64,000 bases of DNA from Nostoc sp. UHCC 0926 (GTDB lineage Bacteria > Cyanobacteriota > Cyanobacteriia > Cyanobacteriales > Nostocaceae): positions 1,922,001 to 1,986,000 of the forward strand of contig NZ_CP117768.1 of NCBI RefSeq assembly GCF_028623165.1. Direction: 5' to 3'. The notes beneath the pieces are model-generated. The model worked only from the letters and a program-made list of their open reading frames with translations. It had not been told where the DNA came from and searched no databases. Made by a program: the position numbers and the translations under genes. Below, one piece after another: positions 48,659-57,744 of the stretch (positions are counted from its first letter, which is position 1; the number at the start of each line of letters is the position of its first letter).

Positions 48659-49456
48659 TCACAAGTTGTTTTGAAACAGTTCTAGAACATGCTTCCAAGC
48701 ATCAGGAGCAGCTTCAGAATTGTAACTTGGGTGCTGGGCTAAAAATGGGTATTGGTCTTTGAAGAATCCGGCGAAGAATCCGTGTCCGGCGTCGTATCGG
48801 AATACACGATGATTTATATTATGTTTTTTTAATTCTGCCTCAATTTGCTTGTTTTCCTCTTGTGAAATTAATGCATCTCTTGTACCAAAAAATGCATAAA
48901 TAGTACCTTTAATTTCCGAGGTGTGATTAATGGTTGGAGTGTCTTCACCATAACTAGCAGTGGTAATCCCACCACCGTAGAACGAAGCTGTTGCTTTGAT
49001 ATCGGGTAAAGTTGCAGCTATGTAAGCAACATGACCGCCAAAACAGAAACCAATAGCCCCGATCGCATCATCTTTGACATTGGGTAAAGTTTTTAGGTAG
49101 GTAATCGCAGCTTGAATATCGCTGAATATCTCTTGATACTTTACTTGTTGATAGTATTCTAAGCCAAGCCGATAGCTTTCTGGGCTATAGCCAGCATCTT
49201 CTGGGCTAAAGTCAGCCTTAAAATCGGGAGCAATACGTTGATACAGCGCGGGTGCTATTGCTACATAACCTTGTTTAGCTATTAATTCGGTGATATCTCG
49301 AATATTACTGTTGATTCCAAAAATTTCTGGAAAAACTATAACGGCCCCAAAGGTTCCCTTTTGTGCTGGTTGAGCTAAGTAAGCATCGATTTCTAAGTCG
49401 TTGTTAGGTACTTTGACTTTTGCGGTGTTAATTTCGATGTTTGTCGTTTCTACCAT
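48659..49456 (-). CDS. Dienelactone hydrolase family protein
   Basis: This 265-aa alpha/beta hydrolase has a catalytic triad visible as GAIGFCFGGHVAY (Cys nucleophile), FFGTRDALIS (Asp) and DAGHGFFAGF (His). The substrate is unknown. It is intact cargo of element 2. Confidence 0.92.
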   Translation of the reverse strand: MVETTNIEINTAKVKVPNNDLEIDAYLAQPAQKGTFGAVIVFPEIFGINSNIRDITELIAKQGYVAIAPALYQRIAPDFKADFSPEDAGYSPESYRLGLEYYQQVKYQEIFSDIQAAITYLKTLPNVKDDAIGAIGFCFGGHVAYIAATLPDIKATASFYGGGITTASYGEDTPTINHTSEIKGTIYAFFGTRDALISQEENKQIEAELKKHNINHRVFRYDAGHGFFAGFFKDQYPFLAQHPSYNSEAAPDAWKHVLELFQNNL

Positions 49457-49740
49457 CTTTGTTTCGGCTGATTTTATACCAACTTATCTATTCTGACTGT
49501 TTTTCGACACCAATGGGCGATATCTACATGGGCAAAAACATCAGGAGTATTGCTCTTCTCAATGAATGGAAATCGCTTACCCTTAAGTATGACTTTGCTG
49601 CTGTGAACAGATTAGATGAATTTCTAACTTTTGAATAGATGATATCTCAAACTTCTGGATGATACTAAGGGTTTTTGATTTGTGCAATCTTACATAAGGT
49701 AAGCATAAAGACTCAATATTAAGAAGCACAAGAAAAAACA

Positions 49741-50292
49741 ATGCCCGATGAAAGTTTTAGAACAAACGTTCCAGAAATTGACCCAACGGAGATTGAAGAT
49801 TCTCGATCTGTAATCCCAGACGAACATCGTTCGTTCCTAGAAAAAGTCCAGGTCAAAGCTGGATTTGCAGACCCCTATGACGCCAGAGACTTTACCGAAG
49901 TTGTGTTTCGCGTTATGCGCGATTTAATGACCACAGAAGCTAGCGATCGCGTCGAAGCAGAACTGCATATAGAGGCTATACCTACTGATGAGAAAGCACT
50001 CCAGTTTGAAGTGTCTGATCTCTGGAAAGACACTAATCCAATTGTGGGATTTTTGAGTCGAATCCGTCAACCTTTGACAGGCCCGGCTCCCCTTGGAATT
50101 GATTCCGATTTATTTCTCAGGCGGGTTGCTAATGAAGGAGGACTCCCAGGAACAGTCGAGGTAGAGCAAGCAGTTAAAGCGGTGTTTTCTGCCACCAAAG
50201 ACCAACTTTCCCAAGAGCGGATTCAGGAAATTGCTGGCTTGCTCCCTGACCGTATCCGTGAGCTTTGGGAGCAGGCTGAATTAGAAAGTTAA
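49741..50292 (+). CDS. DUF2267 domain protein
   Basis: This 183-aa protein has typical DUF2267 features: SFLEKVQVKAGFADPYDARD, FTEVVFRVMRDLMTTEASDR and EIAGLLPDRIRELWEQAELE at the end. The family is linked to stress or envelope functions in cyanobacteria, but the function is not defined. A strong terminator follows. Confidence 0.8.
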   Translation: MPDESFRTNVPEIDPTEIEDSRSVIPDEHRSFLEKVQVKAGFADPYDARDFTEVVFRVMRDLMTTEASDRVEAELHIEAIPTDEKALQFEVSDLWKDTNPIVGFLSRIRQPLTGPAPLGIDSDLFLRRVANEGGLPGTVEVEQAVKAVFSATKDQLSQERIQEIAGLLPDRIRELWEQAELES

Positions 50293-50301
50293 AAAAAGTC
50301 A

Positions 50302-50340
50302 AGTCTGTTTGCGAATAATCATCACAAACAGGCTTTTTTA
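50302..50340 (+). terminator. Rho-independent terminator after the DUF2267 gene
   Basis: The arms AGTCTGTTTG (50302-50311) and CAAACAGGCT (50325-50334) pair with one G-T wobble. They are followed by TTTTTT. It lies 10 nt after the stop codon. Confidence 0.85.
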
Positions 50341-50388
50341 TTATAGGTTTACTGATTCACAACCATTAATGTGAGTTTATTTAGACAA

Positions 50389-50760
50389 TCACTCCGCAAG
50401 CTTGATCATTTGGTTGACTACCGCGCGTGCTTTCCGTCGATAATCTGACTTGCGTGTTCCACCAGCCATCCCGTACTCATCACTATTTTTGCCATAACGA
50501 GATGCAACACTTATCAGCATATGCTCAGAATAACTATTCAATGCACGTTCTGTATCTTCTAATGCATTCTGTGTCTTATCGATCATTGTTCGTGCTTGAT
50601 TATGAGCAGCTAGCTTTTCTCGTAAATCTTGAATCATGGTATTGTAAGTAGCGATTGACAACCCATTGCCAAAATCTAACTCAGGGTTAATTGTTTGCAA
50701 TCCTTCAATGCGTCGTTCAGCTTTGGTCAGTGCGATCGAGTTTCGTCTCCGTTGCGCCAT
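50389..50760 (-). CDS. Hypothetical helical protein
   Basis: This 123-aa protein has RRNSIALTKAERRIEGLQTI, a long helix (LREKLAAHNQARTMIDKTQN) and a basic C-terminus (GGTRKSDYRRKARAVVNQMI). It resembles small conserved cyanobacterial proteins. No function is known. Confidence 0.6.
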   Translation of the reverse strand: MAQRRRNSIALTKAERRIEGLQTINPELDFGNGLSIATYNTMIQDLREKLAAHNQARTMIDKTQNALEDTERALNSYSEHMLISVASRYGKNSDEYGMAGGTRKSDYRRKARAVVNQMIKLAE

Positions 50761-50950
50761 AAAGTTTTCCTTTTTGGATTAATTTAATATAGAGAACTCT
50801 GATAGTGTTTTACACTGAATTCTTTATATACCATAAAGTACGCAATAAACGGATGCACCAGCCTGAGTAAAGCTACAGAACTTTTAGAGTATGGTACACA
50901 AGATAAATGCAGGTATATTTGCTGAAATTTGTTGAGATTAATAGGTTTAC

Positions 50951-51100
50951 AAGTTCAAAACTTGATTTAGAAGTTCAAAACTCGATTTAGAAGTTCAAAA
51001 CTCGATTTAGAAGTTCAAAACTCGATTTAGAAGTTCAAAACTCGATTTAGAAGTTCAAAACTTGATTTAGAAGTTCAAAACTTGATTTACGAGTTCAAAA
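50951..51100. repeat. 20-bp tandem repeat array
   Basis: Eight units of AAGTTCAAAACTCGATTTAG, with C/T variation, occur at exact 20-bp spacing (50951, 50971, 50991, 51011, 51031, 51051, 51071, 51091). The unit resembles the 21-nt sub-unit of the array at 15191-15441. There are no spacers, so it is not CRISPR. Confidence 0.9.
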
Positions 51101-51117
51101 CCAGCTTGTAGGGTCAG

Positions 51118-51315
51118 TTGTCGCGCAACGCAATGCACCAAATCAATCAATGTTTATTAGTTGAGCAGGATGAACCTTTTGTGGAACGCTACAGTAAACA
51201 AGCAGAAGGTTGGTTGCTCAGTGATTTTAGCGGCTTAGAGGTATCTATTTCTTTGGATTCAGTTGCGATCGCATTATCGATGGCGGAAATTTATCGCGGC
51301 GTTGTTTTTGAGTAA
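51118..51315 (+). pseudogene. C-terminal fragment of a Uma2-family gene
   Basis: The 65-codon frame includes CLLVEQDEPFVERYSKQAEG and WLLSDFSGLEVSISLDSVAI, ending EIYRGVVFE. That matches the C-terminal part of Uma2-type proteins. The N-terminal nuclease motifs are absent and its first codons come from a REP-like sequence. Confidence 0.6.
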
Positions 51316-51376
51316 ATATTTTCGTTATATCTCTGCATAACATATATGTTTGTGTAGCCCCAGTATCTAGTATAGG

Positions 51377-51414
51377 TAGGGTGTGTTGTCGCGTAGCGCA
51401 ACGCACCACATCAA
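51377..51414. repeat. REP palindrome 1
   Basis: The sequence GTTGTCGCGTAGCGCAACGC with flanks forms a hairpin. It lies just 5' of the RAYT gene. A related degenerate copy lies at 51116-51143. Confidence 0.75.
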
Positions 51415-51454
51415 TTATGGGCATCCTAAAAACAAACGCCATTTCCTCACGCCC

Positions 51455-52006
51455 ATGCCCAACTACCGTAGACCCCATATTCTTGGTGGCACCTACTTTA
51501 TCACTCAAGTTACCTACCAACGACAACCTTGGCTTTGCTCCGATATCGGGCGCACTGCTCTCCGTGCCGCGCTTAATCATGTCCGCAAGAATTACCCTTT
51601 TTCTATTGATGCCTTTGTTTTACTACCAGATCACTTTCATAGTCTATGGACTTTGCCTGAAGGAGATAGGAATATATCGATACGAATGCTCTTAATCAAA
51701 CGCTTTGTGACCAAATACTATGGGCATCAGCTAGGGCTTGATATAGGTATCTCCCGTTCACGAGAAAAGCGAAAAGAAGGAAACTTATGGCAACGCCGTT
51801 TCTGGGAGCATTTAATTCGAGATGATGTTGATTTTACTAATCATTGTGACTACATCCACTATAATCCTGTGCGGCATCAGCTTTGTGAATCACCGCAGCA
51901 ATGGACTTTTTCGAGTATTCATCGTTTTATTCAACAAAAGATTTACCCGTTAGATTGGGGCGGTGATGGTCAGGTTCAGCTTTCGTCGGATATTTGGGAT
52001 GTTTGA
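51455..52006 (+). CDS. REP-associated tyrosine transposase (RAYT)
   Basis: This protein of about 183 aa is taken from ATG 51455 (MPNYRRPHILGGTYFITQVT). It is a Y1/HUH-type TnpA_REP with AFVLLPDHFHSLWTLPEG (HUH-like motif, His-X-His), the helix containing IRMLLIKRFVTKYY, and NLWQRRFWEHLIRDDVDFTN. The C-terminal block is CDYIHYNPVRHQL (catalytic Tyr). REP palindromes flank it on both sides. RAYTs process REP sequences rather than move like full ISs. Confidence 0.92.
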   Translation: MPNYRRPHILGGTYFITQVTYQRQPWLCSDIGRTALRAALNHVRKNYPFSIDAFVLLPDHFHSLWTLPEGDRNISIRMLLIKRFVTKYYGHQLGLDIGISRSREKRKEGNLWQRRFWEHLIRDDVDFTNHCDYIHYNPVRHQLCESPQQWTFSSIHRFIQQKIYPLDWGGDGQVQLSSDIWDV

Positions 52007-52010
52007 AACG

Positions 52011-52045
52011 ATGGTGCGTTGCGCTTTGCGACAACGCACCCTACA
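52011..52045. repeat. REP palindrome 2 (inverted)
   Basis: This is the reverse complement of the REP 1 type (GGTGCGTTGCGCTTTGCGAC then AACGCACC), directly after the RAYT stop. Confidence 0.8.
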
Positions 52046-52127
52046 TTAGAGATGCTGATAAGTTACATAAGACTTGGAAAGTTTTTATTGACTCTTTAAG
52101 TGCTGCGATCGAGGAAAGTATTTAAAA

Positions 52128-52165
52128 GTAGGGTGCGTTGTCGCATAGCGCAACGCACCACATCA
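52128..52165. repeat. REP palindrome 3 (direct)
   Basis: This is the same orientation as REP 1 (GGTGCGTTGTCGCATAGCGC then AACGCACC). It lies between the RAYT gene and xisA. Confidence 0.8.
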
Positions 52166-52180
52166 ATTTTATTAGCAAAT

Positions 52181-53482
52181 TTAACTACACTTATAAACAA
52201 ACTCCATTTTCAACTTTTCAATTTCAAGCTTTAACTTATCATTCTCCATCCTCAAATTAGCATTTTCCTCCCTAATCAACTCAACTTCATTCTTTTTACT
52301 CAACGCCTGATTAATTGCCAACTTCCGCATATCCAGCGAAAACCAACGCTGATAAGTTTGGGTGTGAACCTGCACACTATGCCCCAAATTATCTGCTGCC
52401 GCTTTAATTGGTATCCCCAAAATATGCGCCCGAATTGCCCAAGCGTGGCGTAAGTCATAGGGCTTAAAATCCAATCCAATTTTACGAAACCACCAACTAA
52501 CTCGCTGTGTTAATGCCGTTATCTCCGCATGATTAGTGTTGTCTTTTTTAGCGATCGCACTCCCCAACATTTCTAAATATTTAGGATTTCTCAAATCAAA
52601 GTCCGAAATCCATTGCCTATATAGCGGTAATGCTTCTCTTTCCCCAGTCTTACAATCCTTATGAACTTTCCATGTCAAATCTGCATTTTCTTTGCTTAAC
52701 CACCAATCAATATCAGGATTAATAAAAAGCTCCCGTGGACGTAAACCAAAAACTGCTAACATTCCATAAGTCCAGCGCCAAAGCTGCCAGCTATCTTGAA
52801 CATTTTGATTAACTTGATTACCTCTGCTATTCAGGTAATCTTCAAACTTAATAATTCCTTCATATACTTTCACATCTGTAGGTATATTACGGGAATTATT
52901 TTCCGGTATCTTAGAATATTTAGATAAATCAATTTCGATTTTAAATGTCAAGCAAAATGCAGATATCGCCCTAGCTGCGTTATACTTAGCCCATTCTTTA
53001 TCGATTTGTTCAATTGAACTTATCAGATTTTCCGCAGTCGCTAAATCTTTGACATTAGTGAATCGTTTAGTGCGGGAAAAGTAATAAAAAAAACTATGTT
53101 CGCTTTTGGTAGTCCGTTGATGAGTTTTAAAATACTCTTCTTCAAATTGTTCGAGTAATTCTCCTATGGTTTTAAAATCTTTTCTAATTGCCTCATTTCC
53201 TAAATATTTATCATTCCACTCAAAAGTTTTACGAGCGATTAATTTCCCTAATTCATAAGCTTCTTCCTCAGCCGTCTTGAGTCCATCCAAGTTAGCAGGA
53301 ATATTCAAGCTGAGATTGTATTGCTTTCTCCCAGTACCATTGCTATCTTTGTCTCCCGGTTTAATTGGTAACGTCGCCCGTAACTGCAAACTTCCATTCG
53401 ATTCTCTAATTGTCACCTTTGCCTTTGCAGACTTCAAACGCAGATTAACTTTCTCTAATTCTAGTGGTACTTTCGTTCTCAT
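52181..53482 (-). CDS. xisA: XisA nifD-element site-specific recombinase
   Basis: This 433-aa tyrosine recombinase catalyses excision of the nifD element at GGATTACTCCG during heterocyst formation. The motifs are GLRPRELFINPDIDWWL, KTGEREALPL, YDLRHAWAIRAHILGIPIKA, LGHS and TYQRWFSLD (Tyr). A coiled-coil tail follows. From ATG 53482 (MRTKVPLELEKVNLRLKSAK) it lacks about 40 N-terminal residues present in the element 1 enzyme. Upstream in frame, CSSLQAQQQKEH looks family-like before a TGA, so the 5' end may have been altered. Confidence 0.95.
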   Translation of the reverse strand: MRTKVPLELEKVNLRLKSAKAKVTIRESNGSLQLRATLPIKPGDKDSNGTGRKQYNLSLNIPANLDGLKTAEEEAYELGKLIARKTFEWNDKYLGNEAIRKDFKTIGELLEQFEEEYFKTHQRTTKSEHSFFYYFSRTKRFTNVKDLATAENLISSIEQIDKEWAKYNAARAISAFCLTFKIEIDLSKYSKIPENNSRNIPTDVKVYEGIIKFEDYLNSRGNQVNQNVQDSWQLWRWTYGMLAVFGLRPRELFINPDIDWWLSKENADLTWKVHKDCKTGEREALPLYRQWISDFDLRNPKYLEMLGSAIAKKDNTNHAEITALTQRVSWWFRKIGLDFKPYDLRHAWAIRAHILGIPIKAAADNLGHSVQVHTQTYQRWFSLDMRKLAINQALSKKNEVELIREENANLRMENDKLKLEIEKLKMEFVYKCS

Positions 53483-53713
53483 GTGTTCTTTTTGCTGCTG
53501 TGCTTGCAGAGATGAGCAAAAAAACGGGTGATTTCTAATCGCCCTGGCTCAGGACAACATTTAGATGATGCGTGAGTCCGAAACCTGATTATGCATCGCT
53601 GTTTTTTAGCCTATATTTAGCCTAAAAATAAATGTGTTATCAGCGAACAATGTTTAGCACAGACATTGCTTACTGCAAACATTAGGCTGGTTAGAGCTAT
53701 TGAACCACAAAAA

Positions 53714-53724
53714 GGATTACTCCG
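53714..53724. repeat. Right direct repeat (att site) of nifD element 2
   Basis: GGATTACTCCG is followed by GTCCTTATCACGG, which continues the NifD codons Gly-Pro-Tyr-His-Gly. Confidence 0.97.
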
Positions 53725-53891
53725 GTCCTTATCACGGTTATGACGGCTTCGCCATCTTCGCACGCGACATGGACTTGGCACTCAACAGCCCAACCTGGGG
53801 ATTAATTGGCGCTCCTTGGAATGAAAAAGCTAACGCTAAGAAGGCTGTAGCAAAAGCTGAAGCTAAAGTTGAAGCTAAAGCTGCCGTCTAG
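53714..53891 (+). CDS. nifD: Nitrogenase MoFe protein alpha chain, segment 3 of 3
   Basis: After the repeat the frame reads [20 protein letters not shown] followed by [12 protein letters not shown], the universally conserved NifD C-terminus, and then a Lys/Ala-rich tail ([17 protein letters not shown]). The apparent start TTG (53700) and the codons MNHK before the repeat belong to element 2. It is translated only after excision. nifK follows after 201 nt. Confidence 0.96.
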
Positions 53892-54092
53892 GGAAATGAG
53901 AGCTAGATAAGTAGGGATAGCCTGGGGCTAAAACCCCAGGGGGGAGTTGGGAATCCAAAATTCAAAATTAAAAATGAAAATTAATTTTGGTTTTTGCACT
54001 TTGAATTTTGAATCATATTCCCACCTCCCACTCCCGCCTCAAATTCTCATTCCTCGATAAGTAAAGAATTCAGTAAGCTTGGAGATCCAGAA

Positions 54093-55628
54093 ATGCCTCA
54101 GAATCCAGAAAAAATTCAAGATCACGTAGAGTTATTCCACCAACCAGAGTACAAACAGCTATTTCAAAACAAAAAGCAGTTTGAAAATGGTCACGAAGCC
54201 GAAGAAGTAGAACGGGTTGCAGAATGGACGAAAAGTTGGGATTATCGTGAAAAGAACTTCGCTCGTGAAGCTTTAACCGTTAACCCTGCTAAAGGCTGCC
54301 AACCATTGGGAGCAATCTTTGCTGCTGTTGGTTTTGAAGGTACTCTACCTTTTGTTCAAGGTTCTCAAGGTTGCGTTGCTTACTTCCGCACCCACTTAAC
54401 CCGTCACTACAAAGAACCATTCTCTGGTGTATCTTCTTCAATGACTGAAGATGCAGCCGTGTTTGGTGGTCTGCAAAACATGATTGACGGGTTGGCGAAC
54501 TCTTACCAACTCTACAAGCCCAAGATGATTGCTGTCTGCACCACCTGTATGGCAGAAGTAATCGGTGATGACTTGCAGTCTTTCATCAACAACGCCAAGG
54601 AAGCTGGTTCAGTTCCTCAAGATTTCCCAGTACCCTACGCTCACACCCCTAGTTTTGTTGGCTCCCACATCACTGGTTACGACAACATGATGAAGGGAAT
54701 TCTTTCTAACTTGACAGCAGGTCATAAGAAAGAAACCAGCAACGGCAAGATCAACTTCATCCCAGGTTTTGACACCTACGTAGGCAACAACCGCGAAATC
54801 AAGCGGATTGCTTCCCTGTTCGGCTTAGACTACACCATTCTAGCTGACAACAGCGACTACCTGGATTCACCTAATACAGGTGAGTTCGATATGTACCCAG
54901 GTGGTACAAAGATTGAAGATGCAGAAGATTCAATTAATGCTATAGCTACAATTGCTCTGCAAGCACACTCCACTCTCAAGACTCGTGAGTACATTCAAAA
55001 AGAGTGGAAGCAACCAACCGCAGTTTGCCGTCCTTGGGGTATTAAGGGTACTGATGAGTTATTGATGAAAATCAGCGAACTTAGTGGTTTACCCATTCCC
55101 GAAGAATTGGAAATTGAACGCGGTCGGGCAGTTGATGCCATGACTGACTCTCACTCATGGATTCACGGCAAGCGCTTCGCTATCTACGGTGAACCAGATT
55201 TAGTATACAGCGTAACTGGCTTTATGCTGGAAATGGGTGCTGAACCTGTGCATATCTTGGTTAACAACAGCAACGAAGTATTTGAAGCAGAAATGAAAGA
55301 ACTGCTCGCTTCTAGCCCCTTCGGTAGGAATGCAACTGTTTGGCCTGGTAAAGACTTGTGGCACATGCGTTCTCTAATGTTCACCGAACCTGTAGACTTC
55401 CTTGTCGGTAACACCTACGGTAAGTACCTGTGGCGCGACACCAAGATTCCCCTCGTGAGAATCGGCTACCCGATCATGGATCGTCACCACTTACACCGCT
55501 ACGCCACCATTGGTTACCAAGGTATAATCAACCTCCTCAACTGGACTGTAAATACCCTGTTTGAAGAAATCGATCGCAACACCAACATTCCTTCTAAGAC
55601 AGATATTTCCTACGACTTGATTCGTTAG
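54093..55628 (+). CDS. nifK: Nitrogenase MoFe protein beta chain
   Basis: This is a 511-aa NifK. The P-cluster cysteines are seen in [29 protein letters not shown] and [13 protein letters not shown]. It forms the alpha2-beta2 MoFe protein with NifD. It is uninterrupted, but its transcription from the nifH promoter depends on removal of both nifD elements. Confidence 0.98.
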   Translation: MPQNPEKIQDHVELFHQPEYKQLFQNKKQFENGHEAEEVERVAEWTKSWDYREKNFAREALTVNPAKGCQPLGAIFAAVGFEGTLPFVQGSQGCVAYFRTHLTRHYKEPFSGVSSSMTEDAAVFGGLQNMIDGLANSYQLYKPKMIAVCTTCMAEVIGDDLQSFINNAKEAGSVPQDFPVPYAHTPSFVGSHITGYDNMMKGILSNLTAGHKKETSNGKINFIPGFDTYVGNNREIKRIASLFGLDYTILADNSDYLDSPNTGEFDMYPGGTKIEDAEDSINAIATIALQAHSTLKTREYIQKEWKQPTAVCRPWGIKGTDELLMKISELSGLPIPEELEIERGRAVDAMTDSHSWIHGKRFAIYGEPDLVYSVTGFMLEMGAEPVHILVNNSNEVFEAEMKELLASSPFGRNATVWPGKDLWHMRSLMFTEPVDFLVGNTYGKYLWRDTKIPLVRIGYPIMDRHHLHRYATIGYQGIINLLNWTVNTLFEEIDRNTNIPSKTDISYDLIR

Positions 55629-55753
55629 AAATTGCGTAGAAACACAACGTGTTAATTAAGGGCGGAAATAATTCGTAATTCGTAATTCATAATTCGTAAT
55701 TATGAATTATTTCCACCTTTTTCTTTGTAGCATTTACCTGAGCTGTTCAATAA

Positions 55754-56095
55754 ATGGAAACCATCAATCATACTCACGACCACACTCATCCTCATCCTAA
55801 TTACCATCCACCTAACTATAAAAAGCCAGGGAAGTTTAACAATCTTCTCAATCCGTTGCGCCGTGTAGTGGATGGAATTCAGGTTAAAAATAATCGCATA
55901 GCTCATCTAATTTGCCAAACAATTCCTTGTTGTTGTCCCTTTGAGCGACAAATTAAATTATTTGGGCGGTCTATTGATATCCCACCACTGTGTAAACTCA
56001 ATCCTTTATATGACGAATTTGTAGGATTGCGTTTCCGTGCTTTATCTTACCTCGCTGATGAATGTGGAGAGGATGTCAAAAAATACATTTGTTAG
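55754..56095 (+). CDS. Mo-dependent nitrogenase C-terminal family protein
   Basis: This 113-aa protein has a His-rich start (HTHDHTHPHPNYHPPNY). A domain typical of the Mo-nitro_C family follows: NPLRRVVDGIQVKNNRIAHL, then CQTIPCCCPFERQIKLFGRS and CKLNPLYDEF. It occurs between nifK and nifE in heterocystous clusters. A role in Mo or metal handling is inferred only. Confidence 0.82.
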   Translation: METINHTHDHTHPHPNYHPPNYKKPGKFNNLLNPLRRVVDGIQVKNNRIAHLICQTIPCCCPFERQIKLFGRSIDIPPLCKLNPLYDEFVGLRFRALSYLADECGEDVKKYIC

Positions 56096-56152
56096 TCATT
56101 AGTCATTAATCATTAGTCATTAGTCATTAGTTATTAGTTATTAGTTATTCAA
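56093..56152. repeat. STRR-type heptanucleotide repeat
   Basis: Tandem TTAGTCA/TTAGTTA heptamers overlap the stop of the preceding gene and lie 50 nt before nifE. They are typical Nostoc short tandem repeats. Confidence 0.8.
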
Positions 56153-56204
56153 ATAACAAAGGACAAATGACAAAGAACAACTGCCATCCAGCACGAAAAG
56201 AGAG

Positions 56205-57584
56205 ATGAAAATCACCCAAGGCAAAATTAACGAGCTGCTCACTGAGACAGGATGCGAGCATAATCAGCACAAACAATCCGAAAAGAAAAACAAGTCTTGC
56301 GCCCAACAGGCACAACCTGGCGCAGCTCAAGGGGGCTGCGCCTTTGATGGTGCAATGATTGCCCTAGTGCCGATCGCAGATGCTGCTCATTTAGTCCACG
56401 GGCCTATAGCCTGTGCTGGTAATTCCTGGGGCAGTCGTGGTAGTCTTTCTTCTGGCCCTCAACTCTACAAAATGGGCTTTACCACTGACTTGGGTGAAAA
56501 TGATGTCATCTTCGGTGGCGAAAAGAAGCTCTATAAAGCGATTCTGGAACTCAAAGAGCGCTACCAACCTTCAGCAGTATTCGTCTACGCTACTTGTGTT
56601 ACTGCCCTAATTGGTGATGATATTGATGCTGTCTGCAAAGCGGCAGCTGAAAAAATCGGTACTCCTGTTATTCCCGTCATTGCACCAGGATTCATTGGCA
56701 GTAAAAATCTCGGCAACCGTTTTGGCGGTGAATCTTTGTTGGAATATGTTGTCGGCACAGCAGAACCGGAACAGACAACGCCCTATGATATTAACTTAAT
56801 CGGTGAATACAATATCGCCGGGGAAATGTGGGGAGTAACACCACTGTTAGAAAAATTAGGCATCCGTATTTTGTCTAAAATTACGGGCGATGCTCGCTAC
56901 AATGAAATTCGCTACGCCCACCGCGCCAAGCTCAACGTCATGATCTGCTCACGAGCGTTGCTCAACATGGCGAGAAAGATGGAGGAGCGCTACAACATCC
57001 CCTACATTGAAGAGTCTTTCTACGGCATCGATGATATGAATCGTTGTCTGCGAAATATCGCTGCTAAATTAGGCGACGCTGATTTGCAGGAGCGCACAGA
57101 AAAGCTGATTGCAGAAGAAACGGCTGCTTTAGATTTGGCATTGGCTCCCTATCGCGCTCGACTCAAAGGGAAGCGGGTTATTTTATATACAGGTGGTGTT
57201 AAGAGTTGGTCGATTATCTCTGCTGCTAAAGACTTGGGTATTGAAGTCGTTGCTACCAGCACTAGAAAAAGTACTGAGGAAGATAAAGCCAAAATCAAGA
57301 AATTGCTTGGCAACGATGGCATCATGTTGGAGAAGGGCAACGCTCAGGAATTGCTACAGGTGGTTAAAGACACTCGCGCAGATATGCTGATTGCTGGTGG
57401 TCGTAACCAATACACCGCTTTGAAAGCTCGAATTCCTTTCCTTGATATTAACCAAGAACGTCACCATCCTTATGCAGGTTATGTGGGGATGATTGAGATG
57501 GCGCGGGAACTGTATGAAGCTCTTTATAGCCCAATTTGGGAGCAAATACGTAAGCCGGCTCCTTGGGAAGAGGAGGCAGTTTAA
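56205..57584 (+). CDS. nifE: FeMo-co scaffold protein NifE
   Basis: This is a 459-aa NifD-like scaffold subunit. The cysteine motifs are [33 protein letters not shown] and [14 protein letters not shown]. With NifN it forms the platform on which NifB-co matures to FeMo-co. It is 160 nt upstream of nifN. Confidence 0.97.
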   Translation: MKITQGKINELLTETGCEHNQHKQSEKKNKSCAQQAQPGAAQGGCAFDGAMIALVPIADAAHLVHGPIACAGNSWGSRGSLSSGPQLYKMGFTTDLGENDVIFGGEKKLYKAILELKERYQPSAVFVYATCVTALIGDDIDAVCKAAAEKIGTPVIPVIAPGFIGSKNLGNRFGGESLLEYVVGTAEPEQTTPYDINLIGEYNIAGEMWGVTPLLEKLGIRILSKITGDARYNEIRYAHRAKLNVMICSRALLNMARKMEERYNIPYIEESFYGIDDMNRCLRNIAAKLGDADLQERTEKLIAEETAALDLALAPYRARLKGKRVILYTGGVKSWSIISAAKDLGIEVVATSTRKSTEEDKAKIKKLLGNDGIMLEKGNAQELLQVVKDTRADMLIAGGRNQYTALKARIPFLDINQERHHPYAGYVGMIEMARELYEALYSPIWEQIRKPAPWEEEAV

Positions 57585-57597
57585 TGGCTCTTATACC

Positions 57598-57730
57598 CTC
57601 GTTCCCAGGCTCCGTCTGGGGACGCATTCCGGGAGCGCTACTGCCCAAGCTTTTAGAGCAGATGAGGCAAAGCCTCACTGTCAGCATTCCCTGGCTCTGC
57701 CGGGGAACGAGAAAGTCCACCCTGTGGAAT
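57598..57730. repeat. Dispersed 'cgttcccaggctccgtctgg' repeat between nifE and nifN
   Basis: Paired partly complementary arms occur (CGTTCCCAGGCTCCGTCTGG-like at 57599-57621 and GGCTCTGCCGGGGAACGAG near 57692-57710). This is a common cyanobacterial dispersed repeat. ORFs crossing it are artefacts. Confidence 0.7.
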
Positions 57731-57744
57731 GAGGAGGTATTGTA

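Larger units (their letters stand above)
36671..53724. mobile_element. nifD interruption element 2 (17,043 bp, classical XisA type)
   Basis: The element is bounded by GGATTACTCCG. The XisA gene lies 230 nt inside the right border, reading inward. Cargo includes a type II restriction system, PPK2, OCP, SDR, dienelactone hydrolase, DUF2267 and several small unknown genes. Decayed parts include xisHI, Uma2 and a MITE. The site matches the classical nifD element, but the Anabaena 7120 element is about 11 kb, so this one has different cargo. Excision restores [13 protein letters not shown] of NifD. Confidence 0.97.

Noticed and set aside
49441-49638. 65-aa plus-strand ORF between the dienelactone hydrolase and DUF2267 genes
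   Set aside because: Its start overlaps the hydrolase start on the other strand, its composition is unconvincing and no family is recognised. The last 36 codons could be a remnant.
50951-51100. Possible CRISPR array
   Set aside because: The units are directly contiguous 20-mers with no unique spacers and no cas genes nearby.
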